Shown here in pieces: positions 10,367-22,914 of a stretch of DNA of 64,000 nt; the first letter of the stretch is position 1; the number at the start of each line of letters is the position of its first letter. Source of the stretch: Acanthamoeba castellanii str. Neff (lineage: Eukaryota; Discosea; Longamoebia; Acanthamoebidae); contig NW_004457592.1 in the NCBI RefSeq assembly GCF_000313135.1, positions 511,811 through 575,810 of the forward strand. The letters run 5' to 3'. Position numbers and translations under genes: made by a program. The notes below the pieces were generated by a model. The model saw only the letters and a list, made by a program, of their open reading frames with translations, was not told the DNA's origin and did not search any database.

Positions 10367-12147
10367 TCACTTGGTCTTCTGCAGCTTCTCGATAGTACTC
10401 TCAATCATCCTCAGCCGTGTGTGCTCCAGCTTTGCGGCGAACACGTTGGCCTTCAGCGCTGACCGCTCGCTGTTGATGACTGTCGGACGTTGCGTGGTCA
10501 GCAAAAGCCAACATGTGTAATAATAAAGGAATAGAGGTGACCACCAGGGAAGGCTTTAAACGTACGCTTGCTGAAGAAGAACTCCCTGAAGCTGGCGTCA
10601 AGAGAGAAGCGTTGGTTGGCCAACAGCTGCGGCCCGAAGGGACGCACGCCCTGCTTGACCGCAAACTCGAGTCGCACCGTTTGATCCCCCGGGTCCATCG
10701 ATACGACGGCGTAGATATCTATGATGGCGGCCACCAGCACCCGTGCGATCACAGTCAGGCGGGACCTCGCGAGCAACAACCACACAAACTGCCAGCGGTT
10801 GTAGTGCACGTACGATTGAATTGCGTCTTCATCATGCACGGGTCGAACGTGGCGCCAGGCTCCACGAAGACCACCACAACGATGTCGTTCCCTGACATTG
10901 ACAAAGCGGTTAGGAGTGGTATGGCATCACACAAAGGAGGGAAAGTGGGTTGATGTACCGATGTGACGCTTCCTTTCGAGCTGTTGTGGATCCTTCGGGT
11001 TGTAGGGGAGCAGAGTGCAGACATGGAACATCACGTTCAGGTCTCGGAACAACGTGAACACCGAATGAGTGCCCGTCGTATCATCTGCGCGAGTGTGCGG
11101 GAGAGAAAGAAATGAGAACCCTACGATGACGTGACTAGAGGAGTGTGTGTACTCTTGACGTCAAGTCCGCCCGTGAAGCCCGGCCAACCCTTGAGGGTGA
11201 TCCGGTCGCCCAGGAAGTTCAAAAATTTCTCCAGCTCCGGGCTCGTCGCTGTTTGCACGCATACGATGAAGGCTTAGTTCGGTGGCTGACCTCGTGGCGC
11301 GTTGGGCGGCGCGTGGTGTGCGTACAGTTGGAAAACATCTCGTTCTCGCCCTGATTCTTCTTGTAGTAGAGCACGCCAAACTTGTAGTCAAAGGAGAAAT
11401 GGGACCGCTCCATCCGCAGCAAGTCGTCGGTTATGTCTGATGCGCATCAGCCAAAAAGAAGAAGAAAAGCTGTTAGCTCTCGGAGCTGCAAGCGATGGTT
11501 CAGTGTTTTTTTTGCTTGGGGGCAGTACCGATCACCGATTTCTGAAACTTCATGTCCTGAATCTCTGGCTGTTTGTTGGCACAAAAGCAGACAAAGGGAG
11601 GAAGTGTCAGAAAGGAATGATAACTATGAGCATTCCTTGAGTGGGGGGGGGGCGAGATACCAGGTAGCCCATAGGGCCACAGGCCATGCCCAGTCCCTTG
11701 AAGAGACTGTTTTTATCAGCTGCGCTACGAACGAATATCTGCTTCGATCCCTGTGTTTCCCACACGCGAGAGCAACATCCGTCACTCGTTAAGTTAGCCC
11801 GCATGCACGACGCTGCATGATATGCGTGCGTGCGTGCGGTGGTGGTGCGTGTGCGTACGTGTTTGCTCTGTATAAGGCAGCGGTGTACAACGATGTTTCG
11901 AGACTCGCTGTTAAAACTGAACTTCTTGTGCGTGTTCATGACCAGCCTGGCGGACGATCTGAACGTGGCCACCGTCTCTATGACCGTCCTGCACGTACGT
12001 GGATTCATGCGATGAGGCGAATGACAACTGAGGCGGGGCGAACAGCCAAACGTACTTGGAGCCCGAGCTTCCTGTGGGCGCAACGGACACCAACACTGGG
12101 CCTACGCGTGGATCCACTCCCCAGTAGTTGGTGTGTTCTGGGTAGGC

Positions 12148-12182
<35 letters not shown>

Positions 12183-13403
12183 GGACCATGACAGGTAGAA
12201 ACAGAGAGTCATGAGCGAATGAGTTGTTTTCATCACAAGGCTCGCGCCTCGGGCACATGTGTGCGCGCTACCTTTGCCGTTGAAGTAGATCTTGAAGTAG
12301 GGGCTACTGTGATCATCCTCGAGCGCGTTGTACGCTCCCTCAACGAAGTCCTGTGCACATGAGGACGCAGAAGCCAAAAGGTCAACGTTGCGACACGCAC
12401 GAAAGCTTGGCATCGACCGCACAAGGGAGGGAGTAAGTGTTACCGCTGAGCCACGCTCCACGTGCCACCCGCCATCCGGGCCGGAGGGCTGGACCATCAC
12501 GTTGGATACCCGCGGGCTGCCGTTCCAGAAGCTGGGCATCGGCACCGGGAAGACACCGCTCGAGTGCAGCCTGCCCTGGGCCGGCTTGTTGGTGTTGGGC
12601 AAGCCTGATGACGAAGGGCAAGCGGCCGCAAGTGTTATGGGCACGCACTCAAAAGTTGACGTGGCGGCAAAGCCGTGGCGATGGCTGGAGAGGATGAGCG
12701 CACTGGGGGGCGGCAGGGCGGCAATCATGTCTGAGTCGAGGGCAGGCGAGTCGTTCCATTCGCGCACGATGCCCTTGTCTACGAGCTGCACGTAGGAAGA
12801 TCGCCGCATCATGCTCGAATCGAGTGCCGCCAGGAAGGCAGGCGCCGGACGAAGCGACAATCTGCCGGCCGAAGGCATGTTCATCCCCTCCGGCATGGGG
12901 GGCAGCGTGGGAGGAAGGTGTAGGGACGGCCCAGATGAAGGGGCTTCCTCGACGGCCGGCAAATCAACTGATTTCTTCTTTCCGAAGATGCTGGTCCTCT
13001 TGGTCGGTGGCTTTGGCGATGATGACGCCGTCACATCGCTCGATTTCTTGATGCGGGCCAGCTCCTTCGCATCTGTCGATTTGCTGCGCGAGTGGCTGTT
13101 GTTCCAAGTTGATTCTTCATCGAGGTTCGAATTTGAACGTTGGATGGGAGAGAACTGTGTGGTAGTGGCCGAGAACGGGGGCGGCAGATGAGGCAGCTGG
13201 GGGACCGCAAATTGAACTGGCTGCCCCAAATCGCCGCCAATTGAGGCCTTGCGTGAGATGGGCTTGTTCTCCCGTGTCGTTTGGACGCCCACGGTAGCGG
13301 TGCGCCGACGAGGCGACAGCTCCGCGCTGGAGCTCATCTGGGCCATCACTGGCGACGCCGACCGTTCCCCCTTGATGATCGCACTCGACCCCGAGGTGTA
13401 CAT
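10367..13403 (-). CDS. Rap/Ran-GAP domain protein
   Basis: Twelve exons on the minus strand: 12444-13403, 12272-12350, 12056-12137, 11889-11988, 11661-11738, 11529-11568, 11326-11436, 11153-11248, 10959-11084, 10814-10891, 10566-10718, 10367-10479; phases agree throughout (about 671 aa). The first exon codes a long Ser/Pro-rich, basic region with likely phosphosites. The rest is a complete Rap-GAP domain: [72 protein letters not shown], the catalytic-helix Asn in [20 protein letters not shown], and a basic C-terminus. It should stimulate GTP hydrolysis by Rap-type GTPases, which control adhesion and motility. ATG 13403 is the first in-frame Met; an extra 5' exon is possible. Confidence 0.9.
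12150..12180. repeat. (AC)n microsatellite in Rap-GAP intron
   Basis: About 15 AC units lie just beside the acceptor of the Rap-GAP exon starting at 12137. Confidence 0.9.
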
Positions 13404-13783
13404 GCTTGGAAGGCCGGCCACTTGACGATGACGATGGCAATGAGGATGATCAAGTAAACAACAAAGATGGAAGGTGAGAGCCTTTCCTCCTTTCTCTATC
13501 TCTTCTCGTTCAGTTGAAGCTGGTACACCGCCGCGACGTCGTTCAAACCGAGCTCGCAGATGTGGTGCAGGCTCGAACAGCGCTTCTGACCGTTTCGGTG
13601 ATGGTAAGGTCGACTTTAGGTAAGCGGCCTATATGTAACCAGGCCACCCAGACAACCGCGTTTCAACTCTTTTTTCGAAATGAATTACGCAACTAGTTTG
13701 CTCAACACTCAACTTGTTGGGTCCACACACACATATCAACATTGCATTGCAACGCGACAAAGGCCCACAGGGGCATGAACATG

Positions 13784-15744
13784 CTAGTAGAGCTCCTGGA
13801 GGGCCTGGTGGAGGCCCTTCTTGCCGTTGTTGGTGTTGTTGCCATTGGTGTTCTTTCGCTTCCAGCCCTGGACGCTGAGGTCCTTCTCGAGGTCGGAGTA
13901 GAAGTCCATGCCCAGCTGCAGACAGTCGACCAGCTGCGTGACCTTGGTCTCGTCCTCGATCTTCTCCCGCTCCTTGAGCTCGTCCAGCTCGTCGGCCAGG
14001 GCCTCGGTGATCTGCTGCATGTAGACCTGCTCGAACGTGAGCTCCTCATCCTCTTCGTCGCTGTCTTCATCTCCATCTTCGTCGTCGCTGTTCTTTTTGG
14101 CTCTCTTGAACTTCTTCTTCTTCTTCTTCTCGTCCTGCTGCGCAGCCTCGTCGTCCAGCTCCGTCAGCTGGTTGGTGGCACTGGCGTAGACCTGAGCGGA
14201 GGCACACGTGAGTTAGTGACGCGGACTCGAAATGCGCGCACGCAGAACGAGACATTGCATTACCGTCCACGCCTTCTGGCTCTCCTTGTTGACGCGGAAC
14301 CACAGTCCGGACTGCACCCACTTCTCCTCGTTCTCCACGAAGCCCTGCGAGTTGGCGTCCTTACGCAAGTCCTGTCGTTCGTTCGACAGAAAAGATGATT
14401 TTAGCCAACGAGTGCGCTCAGAGCGGGTGGCAGGTGTGGTCGCACCTGGAAGAGAATGTCCAGCGCATCTTCGAATGGCGGCATGAGCTCGCTGGGCGTC
14501 TTTGGCAGGTTGTGGGCGTCGACGAGAGCGCGGTGCACGTCCTTGCAGAGGGAGGGGAGAAACACGTAGTGGATCAGTTAGAGATCGTCTCGATGAGCTT
14601 ATAAGGCTGACGTGCTGTGGGTGGTACCTGCTTGAGCTGCAGGGCCTTGTCGATGGTCTTGACGGTGTGAAGAGAGAGCTTGGCCATCTGGGCCAGGAAG
14701 GATTCCTTTTGCGCCATGGACGTCTTCGTGCCCATCACCTTGCGCAGGTCGCCACGCTTTTCTGAGGCGAGAGCGAACAGCAGCATCAGTGCATCAGCTG
14801 CCAGGAAACACGTGCTTGTCGTGTCGTGTCGTGTCGGTACCCTGCTCAGCGAGAAGCTTGTGAGTGTGAGTCAGCGTCGCCTCCAGCGCGTCGAGTGCCT
14901 CGGCCATCGGTCCTCGCGACTGCGACTTCTCCTGGGACTGCTCGCTTTCGCTTTCGCTTTCGCTGTCCATCGATGCGTCGTCCACAGCGCTGGCGTCGTT
15001 CTCGTTGGTCACGTCCATCTCGTCCTCGTCTTCATCCTCGTCCTCTTCGCCGTCCTCGCTCTCGTTCTCGGCGTCTTCGAATGCGAGAGGTTCGCCTTCA
15101 TCGTCGTCGCCATCCTCGTCAAAATCGTCGCTCAGCTCCTCCCACCCGTCTTCATCATCCACTTCTTCGTCCCATTCCACCTCTTCGTCCCACTCAATCT
15201 CATCTTCATCTCCACCGTCAGCGATTTGACCGTCTTCATCTCCATCATCTTCTTCTTCATCCTCCGAGATGGGAGCTGTTTTGCTCTTGCCTTTGTCTTG
15301 TCCCTTCGCTGCCGTGGTTCGACCGTTAGACGAAGCCTTGGCCGATGAGGCGCCGGACGAAGTAGACGATGATGCAGGAAGGGGTTGAGATTTGAATCCC
15401 TCCTTGGCGAACAATTTCTGAATCTCGAGCCGCAGCCGATTCTCCTCCTCCGCCTGATCTGCAGCGTTGTTGCTTTGGCCGTCGAATTCCTTCACCTTCC
15501 ATTCCGCCTCATCTCCTCCCCTCGACTTCCTGCGCCCTCCGCCCCCGCTGCCCTGCTTCGAATCGTTGCCATTGCCAGCATTCGATTTCTGGGCCGATTT
15601 TGGCGATTTGGCCGGTGCTGGTGGCTTGGTGGGTGTCTTCTTGGCCACGGCAGCGGATGGGCTCTGGTGTGTGGTCTTCTTCTTCGCCGGCGTCCCCTTG
15701 CCCTTTCCGCTGTTCGGGCTCGGCGTGGCCGCTCCTCTCTTCAT
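13784..15744 (-). CDS. acidic nucleolar-type protein with ribosome-assembly protein 3-like C-terminus
   Basis: Five exons on the minus strand: 14841-15744, 14628-14761, 14446-14541, 14264-14371, 13784-14191 (about 549 aa). The N-terminal 130 residues are Lys/Ser/Pro-rich, followed by about 130 residues dominated by Asp/Glu with repeated EWDEEVEWDEE. The middle holds helical segments (KRGDLRKVMGTK; ENEEKWVQSGLWF). The C-terminus, after a poly-Lys patch, reads LTFEQVYMQQITEALADELD and KVTQLVDCLQLGMDFYSD, which resembles the Rsa3 domain of 60S-subunit assembly. The combination suggests a nucleolar assembly factor, but the family call is tentative. Start chosen at 15744 (GAAGATGAAG); an in-frame ATG at 15786 adds a hydrophobic stretch that seems unlikely. 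Confidence 0.6.
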
Positions 15745-15845
15745 CTTCACCGGAACACAGAAAAAACAAATAAAAAACAAATGCATTTATTTATTCGTAA
15801 TAAATAAAAGTAAATGCAAAATAATGTAAAAGTGTTGTACAACGA

Positions 15846-18734
15846 TCACTGCTGCTTCGTGTCGGCCTGGGCCTTGAGTGCGAGCAGCTGGTGCTTCTGT
15901 CTCTCGAAGAACTTGCGCACTTGCTGCTGCGCGAAGATGGCGGCCTGGTGCTCGTTTTGCAGCATCTGCTCCTGCAGGGAGCTCAGCCACCTGATGTCGT
16001 GTCGTGTCGTGTCGTGTCGTGTCGTGTCGTGTCGTGTCGCTCTCGGGTAAGCGACCGCACACAGGTGCCTGTCCAGGCCTGCAGAACGTACCCTTCAGTC
16101 GAAGACTGGTCATCGAGGCCCCGGGCGATGGCGGTCCATTCGCGCTGGAGGTCGGTGATGGGATCCTTGCTCATGGTGCTGGTGCTCTGCTCCACGCCGC
16201 CGGCCGCGGTCTCGCTCGGCGAGATCGCACTTCCTGCGTTGGGTTGGACCACGACCACATCGGTCAGCCAAGCCATCATCGCTGGCCCACCGCCGCCCGC
16301 GCCATCACCACCGGTCGCATTCCAGTCATGGTACCCGAGAACTTCTCCCACTGCTCGTGGAGCGCCTTTGGTCCGGGCACGGGCAGGGACGTGGGGCAGT
16401 CGGTACGGGGAGTGTCCCTGCAAGAAAGAAAAATTAAGAGGGCGCCGCGCAAGCTCTATGACGACGTAGGTGGTGGTTTTCACAGGTACCTCTGGTTGAC
16501 GACGTGGTCGAAGGTGGCCGCCCAGGCGTCCCGGCGGGTGAGGAAGTGGGGCAGGTTGAAGAGCTTCTTCAAGGTCGCCGGCACCGACGAGTGCTCGTAA
16601 TGCGCCTGCCGGCAATCAAGAACGGTGAATAACAGAGAAAAAGCCGAGAGGCGGGAATAAGGGGACGGACCTGAGGCGGGGCGTGAATGACGGTCCCCTT
16701 GTTGATCCACGGCGAGGCCATGATGGTGGGCACCCGCACGCCCAGCCGATTGAACTCGAACCCCTCATCATTGGGCTGACGGCGGAGAGAGACCGCTTAG
16801 GCGGCACGCAAGAAATACAAATAAAATAACAGCTATAATAAATACTCAATAAATAAATGTTCTATGTCATACCACATCGTCAGGCCGAGGTGCGCCAAAG
16901 GGAGTGGGCACGTGGTCCCAGTAGCCGCCGTGCTCGTCATACGTCACAATAAACAGTGTGCTGTTCCACTACGCTCAGTGCCACACCCCGACCGATGTGA
17001 GTCGCATGGCACACACACCACCACCACCACCACCCCACCACCACCCGCCACCACCACCGCACGCACACGCAGGTACCTTGGGTCCGTTGCGGAGGGCCTG
17101 GTAGATCTTCGCGAGGAGGTACTCGCCTGCCCACAAAGCTGGCGTCAGCACTTCGGAGCTAAACAAGCCAAGAGTTTAACTCCGATAGAGACGTCTGACC
17201 ATGCGGCCGTACCGGGACGAACGTCGTGCGGCGGGTGCTGGTCGGAGGCCTCCCACTCGAAGAAGGTGAACCACCGCGGGTCGAGGAACGTGTAGGGCGG
17301 CAGGTCTCCGCTCGCCGCAGCTTCATAGAAATAGTCAAAGTAGTTGATCTTGCCCACATACCTTCCAAACCACCAAGCGTCAGAAACCACACACGACACG
17401 ACACGACACGACACGCACACGACACGCACACGACACAGCTGCGTCGACATTGGCGTACTTGAGGTCTCGCATGTTGCGCATGAGGAGGACAGAGGGCAAG
17501 TCGTGGAAGTAGACGCGCCAATCCAGGCCGGCTTCGTTCAGCCTGATGCACCACCCACGGTCACCAACTGGGCGGCGGCAGGTCAATGGTGTCGGAGAGA
17601 GGAGTGAGACGTACGAGTCGAAGATGGTCTTTTGGGGCATCCCCTCGGTCAGCTCGGCCACGTTGTTCGCAGTCAGGCCGTGCGAAGTGGCGGAGTGGAG
17701 GAACATCCTGTATGGTGCGATGAAGGCGACGCGGTCATCCGTGTGTCGTGTGCGTCGTGTGTGTTGTGTGTCACCTCACCTGTTGGGTTGAGTCGGACCA
17801 GGGAGCGAGCTGTGCCAGTGGTCGAAGATCGCAAACTCATTGGCGAGCGTGTTCAGCGTCGGGACTACACGCATTAGATCAACTAGTTAGCACACGACAC
17901 ACGACACGCGCATTCACCGCACACACGTACGTGTCTTGGGATTGAAGCAACTCATGATGTCGGCGCCCACGACAAAGTCGTCGTTCTCGGCGTAATTCCT
18001 GACGAAGCCGGTCATCGGCGCCGGCGCCTTCACCGGCCCATAGCCGAAACACTGCTTCTTGGTGGCGGCGTAGCTGTGGGACGGGTCCACGAGCGCAACG
18101 TACGGCGCGTCATCGCTCACCTGTCGGGTGCGTGCGTGTGGGTGCGTGCGACCACACAGCTCACAGTAAGCTCACGGCCGACGATGTGTGATGGCAATGT
18201 TTGTGTGTTGTGTGATGCTGATCTACAGAATGAAAAGAGAGAGAGAACCTTGGTGGAGCCTTCCCTGGGCTTGAGCGGGTCGTTGGGGCAGGTCTCCCTG
18301 CCCGTCACGCCCTCCACCTCCGGGTTGAGCGACTTGAGGTACCCTGCGCGTGCGCCGAGGCCCAAAAAGAAGAAGGGGCGAAAAGGCGGGTGAGAAGTGG
18401 CCAGCTCGCGATCGGGAGACCACGGGCATTGGCCCTTTGCTCCGTTATTTCTTTTCTATTATTTGTTGTTATTTGTTCCCAAAGGTCCGCCAACCAAGGA
18501 GGAGATGGAAAGAGATGCAAGAGTGGATGAAGAGAGTACATACCCACCATGTGGTCGAACGACCTGCACACATGGATGAAGGAGTGGAAGAGGAGAACGA
18601 GATTTCAAAGGGAGTTGGTGAGTACGCTCAAAAGGAGACAAGGGAGGGCAGTGCACGCACCTGTTCTCCATCATGAGAACCACCACGTGCTCGATGCGTG
18701 GGTTGGTCGACTTGCCAGCCTGCGGCTTCTGCAT
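15846..18734 (-). CDS. phospholipase C, bacterial non-hemolytic type (phosphoesterase family)
   Basis: Fifteen in-phase exons on the minus strand from 18661-18734 down to 15846-15990 (about 508 aa). It matches the PC-PLC/acid-phosphatase phosphoesterase family: [20 protein letters not shown] near the N-terminus, [72 protein letters not shown] and [15 protein letters not shown], which contain the metal-binding Asp, His, Glu and Asn positions typical of the family. The family cleaves phosphodiester head groups from phospholipids. No signal peptide is seen at this start, so a 5' exon may be missing or the enzyme is cytosolic. The last exon codes a Gln-rich helical tail ([18 protein letters not shown]), not usual for bacterial members. 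Fourteen introns argue against recent transfer. Confidence 0.87.
15996..16040. repeat. (GTCGT)n pentamer tract in phospholipase intron
   Basis: About nine TGTCG units sit in the last intron of the phospholipase gene, directly before the acceptor of its final exon. Confidence 0.9.
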
Positions 18735-18961
18735 CCTCTTTGGTTCCTCTTTCTGATGCTTCTCGTTTTGTTTGGCCTACGGGGTGCTACTGACCTAAAT
18801 AGCTACGAAGCAGTACTTGCTCCTTCTACTCCTGTTTCGCCAGACAAATCTGTTGCGTGCTTTGCGCTATGACAAGGTTGAAGGAGGGATCGAGAAAATA
18901 GCCGCGAGAAATTAACTCGAATTCTTCGCATATTTAATTTTTAACAGGGCGAGCCACGTCA

Positions 18962-20957
18962 TCACAGGCCGCCTGCGGAGTCGTCCGCGCCAAAGTTGAC
19001 GGCGCCGTGGTGCCTCTGCCGGCTGTGCCAGTACGTGATGCCCACGGCGCCCACCACGACGGCGAGGACCACGAGGATAGCCAGGGGCACGGCCACCGCA
19101 ACGCCGATGATGAGGCCCGTGTTGTCACTGCCGCCTCCGCCTTCTTTCCCTCGCAGCAGCACGCCCACATCTGGTGACATCGCCATCAGTGGTTCAGCCA
19201 TCATCAATCAGTCACACAACCACCACCATCATCAAGACATGCAGTTACAAGAAAGGAGTGGTAGGTACCGGGGTCGTAGACCAGGCTCGAGTTGAATCGG
19301 CCGAACGACAGTACCAGCTCCGACGTGGCCGTGTCAAGCGTGAACCACAGGCGCCCGCTCTTCGCCGCAGTCGCGTTGCGAGTCGATACGACCTCGAGCA
19401 CGCCGTCGACGGTGACGGCCTCTACCAGTCGCAGCCGCGTCGACGCGCTGCCGCCCTGGCCACCACCGCCGCCGTAGGTCTGGCCAGTCTGCCCGCTCAG
19501 CACGAACTCGCGCACGTGAGCGCTCGTCGACGCCACTTCGGTGAATCCCGTGAAAACCGGCCTGATGGCCACACGCGCCTCAGCCCGCTCGCTGGCATCG
19601 TCGGGCGACTGCCATTGCCAGTCGGTGAGGGTGAGCGTGAACTTGGTGAAGGCCGGCGCGACGTCGAACTTGACCGGTCCGGACGCTGCACTCGAGCCGA
19701 GGTCGATGGTGGTCGTGTTGGCGAACACAAAGTACTGCAGCGCGAGCGTCGATGTCCGATTATTGTCAGGCGCAGAGCTTGAGGTGTTGAAGTCGAGGAT
19801 GCATGAGTAGAGGAACGACTGGCTGGCGCCCAGGCTGTTGTTGGCCACCTCGTTCCACGTTCCTATAGGTGACGGTGAGTGCGGGGGTGCGCGTGCGCAT
19901 GGGTCGCATTGGTGTGAGAGTACCATTGCGTATGGCGGGGTTGCTGGACGTGTTGCTAGATGTGAGGTTTTCCAGGGTAAGGCTGACCGCCGCTGAGGGT
20001 TGCTCCTGGCCGCTCGAATCTGTGTTTGTTATTTATGCAGCCCCGAACAAGACTCAACCGGTTGCCACCATCACACAGCAGTCGGAGGGCGAGGGCGAAC
20101 TACCTACCTTTGGGCGTGATGGTGACGGTCGATGTGTTCAAGTTGACGCTAACCCTGGGCATTGATTGCGCACCGGTGGCGTTGGTGATCAAGAATTGCG
20201 GCGACGCCGACGGAAACGGCAGCCTGGAACAATTGCCAGCTGTGCAGTTGTGTGCGCGTGCGGTGTGAGAGACAGCTTAACTGGTGGTGCGCTGACATCG
20301 CCAGATGTGGTACGTGCCTATGCCCGTGGATCCTGGCGTGGCGGTGACGTTGACACGCCCATTGGAGAACCAGGTGAACTCGTCAATAGCTACTCCGCAG
20401 GTGATTCCTTGGGGGTTGAAGCAATGAGCGGCTAGTGCCTTGATTTGTCCACGGTTCACTTCATCACTGCAATGTGCCATGAATGAGCAGTTGAGTCGGC
20501 GCGTACCGATGTTTCCTCCAGTAGCGAGCACGTCCAAGGCCCCGTATTGATTCCACCTGGCTTGCAGGCTACCGCTGATGGCTGCAGCAGCGGTTTGGGG
20601 TGGTGAGGTGTGTGCGTGTGCTGTGGTGCGTGTGCGTGCTCAAGGAAGTGAGCTGGACAAGACTACAACGAACCAGGATTCGGAAATCCAGCACCAACCA
20701 GCAGAGTGACTGCGCCATATTGCTTCCAGACACTGTTCTCTAGCTTCACCCCTGCAACAAACCAGCATCCACTGTTCAGCACACGAATCGCTATGAGAAA
20801 AAGAAAGGCCCCTCATACCGGTGCGTTGGGCAGCAGTGCCGTAGAAGTCGCTGTTCTGGATCCAAGTCGATTCGGACACGAACGAAACCACTGCACCGCG
20901 GAGAGTTGTCATGAGTGTTGTGTCGTGTTGTGTCGCGTCTGCCGTGTGCGCGTGTGC

Positions 20958-21024
<67 letters not shown>

Positions 21025-22475
21025 GAAGAAACCTGTCTCAATGGCGAGGCTGATAGAGTTGAGGATCCACGTTGAGTTCTGGAAGACCACAACTGCAAAG
21101 AGTGTAAGTGGTGAAGTGGACCATCGTTGGGGCCGGCAGGCAGGCAGGCAGGCAAGCGCAGCAATGTACCCGCGTCGATTGATGCCGTGGTGACTGTGAG
21201 TGGCCCGTTGGAGATCCATGTGGAGTCCCTGATAGTGTGGACTGCGATTTTGAGCGCGCAACAGAGGTGTCAACTTCGAGCGCTGACACTGCAAGATTGA
21301 GGAATGGAACCACCACCCACCCCCATCTTGAGCGCCAAGAAGACATGGGCCGTCCTGCACCCAACGACTGCCGGCTTGCAAAACCACTCCTGCGCGAGGA
21401 GCGCCAATCAGATTCCACACGATCACATCAGCGCCTCACGTCAATGAACGCAACTCAAGTCTTGAGTGGTACCTTGTGCGTAGCCGCTGGAGTAGCTCAT
21501 GGAGAAAACGCCCTTCTGGTTCCACGTCATGCCCCTCCCGAGCAATCCTGCCACTCCGCGTGCGGACACCACGTGAGCTGCGGAAATGAATCGGCTCGGC
21601 GGAAGCTTACGCTCAACGCAGTGGACGAACCAGGAGTCCCGGACCCGACCGCGTTGTCGACCTTGAGCTGTCCGTTCTGGTTCCACACCGCGTCGATCAC
21701 CGCCAGAAGAGGGAAAGGGTTAACTGCCCCCCCCCAACAGACAAACAGAAGGTTCAGTCGTGGGCTGTAGAATTGGCGTGATGCACTGTACTGGTATTCG
21801 TTGAGGAGCCGTTGATGAACACCGCAGCATCCTGGAACACGGTGGCGCCTGCCGTGACAGCCAAACCTGCGCCAAAGTCGCATCATTGCTGTGTGACTGA
21901 CACATCAACATGATTGCAAGCAACATCATGTATATTGGTACGGCTGGCGCACCCCCCATTAGGTTCAAGGTGCCGTTGGTGAAGGTGAAGTTCACTCCGC
22001 TGATGGAAAGCCAGGGCTGATTGTCCAAGGAAACGTTGACTTGGCCCAGCAAACTGGAAGCAAGCGCAAATCGCCTTAGTAATGGAGCAGGGCACAAGGG
22101 GGGAGAGAGTACTTGAGGGTGACGTTGCTGGCGGTGCAGGTGCAGTTGATTGTCTCCGCATAGGTACCGGCATGGACGCGCACTTCGGTGTTGGCGCCGA
22201 CACTGGGTAGGACCGCACAGATGGTGGTGTACGTGCAGCTGTCGCACACCTCCACGGCTAAAAACACAACCCAAAAAATATGTGATTTACACAGCTTGGC
22301 ACCTTTGTGGTGTGGTGGGGGGGGGGCGAAGAAAGGCCTAAAGCCTACCCATAACGTTGGTGCTCGCCGTCAACATCATGACCAAGAGGGCGCAAGTGAG
22401 CGCCCACAGCTGGGCGTCCACTTTTCTTCCCTCCTCCAACCCTACCCAGACGAGGCTGCTGTGATCGCGGTCCAT
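18962..22475 (-). CDS. type I membrane protein built of exon-encoded W-motif (beta-helix-like) repeats
   Basis: About seventeen exons on the minus strand. Exon 1 (22349-22475) ends in a hydrophobic stretch (ALTCALLVMMLTAS) that looks like a signal peptide. Exons 2-4 (22113-22257, 21953-22053, 21792-21866) code Cys-rich and strand-rich sequence. At least nine following exons, between 21723 and 20318, each carry one copy of a W-x-x-(N/Q/D)-G-like motif: VWNQNG, TWNQKG, RWVQDG, TWISNG, TWILNS, TWIQNS, VWKQYG, RWNQYG, TWFSNG. Most of these exons begin and end in phase 1. A globular region (about 19282-19863) and a transmembrane helix (IIGVAVAVPLAILVVLAVVV) with a short cytoplasmic tail close it. 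The repeat pattern suggests a right-handed beta-helix ectodomain, hence adhesion or binding at the surface. Exon limits in 20200-21700 are approximate. Confidence 0.72.
20961..21021. repeat. (GT)n microsatellite
   Basis: About 30 GT units in an intron between two W-motif exons of the surface-protein gene. Confidence 0.95.
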
Positions 22476-22584
22476 TGGTCTCTCAGATGAAGAGGGAACG
22501 CACCACTACTGCTGAGAAGTTTCGCCTCTCACTATTCCCTCAACCAATCAGTTCAACTCCAGTTACAGTTCAGGAAGCACACAA

Positions 22585-22760
22585 AAAGGCAGGCAAACTC
22601 AAATTCTTCGCATTTTTCTGTATTTTTACAAGGCACACCATCACAGGCTGCCTGCATCGTCTGCTGCACCAAAGTTGATGGCTCCATGGTGCCTATGCTG
22701 GTGGTACAACAAGGAAGGACCATGGCACCACAATGCCACTGATGATCCCCTTCAGTCCCT
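22585..22760 (-). pseudogene. decayed 3'-end copy of the W-motif surface protein gene
   Basis: This stretch aligns with the 3' end and downstream sequence of the gene at 18962-22475. The shared block includes ACTC(A/G)AATTCTTCGCAT, CATCACAGGC and the last codons, which read HRHHGAINFGAADDAGSL and stop at 22641 against RHHGAVNFGADDSAGGL in the intact gene. Many differences are CG in the gene versus TG or CA here. Upstream of about 22760 similarity is lost. It is the tail of a former tandem paralogue in the same orientation. Confidence 0.65.
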
Positions 22761-22914
22761 TTCCTCTTTTTGATGATGGTGGTGATGATTGCTGAGTGGT
22801 GATGATGGCAAGGGAGTAAGTTTCTGTGTGTATGGTATTGGAGATGAGGATGGAACGAGAGGAGCTGAGTTGGTCGGGAGAAGGTACAAGGAGGGCTTTG
22901 TTTGAGGGTTAGGG
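22761..22914. other. spacer with telomere-like repeat at its edge
   Basis: No gene seen. CpG is scarce. At about 22906-22921 the sequence GGGTTAGGGTTAGGGG supplies the ICMT stop codon on the minus strand (CCC TAA). Confidence 0.5.

Noticed and set aside
12102..12200. Extension of the Rap-GAP first-exon frame into repeat sequence
   Set aside because: Exon phases show GT-AG introns at 12444/12350 and 12272/12137; the read-through is intronic.
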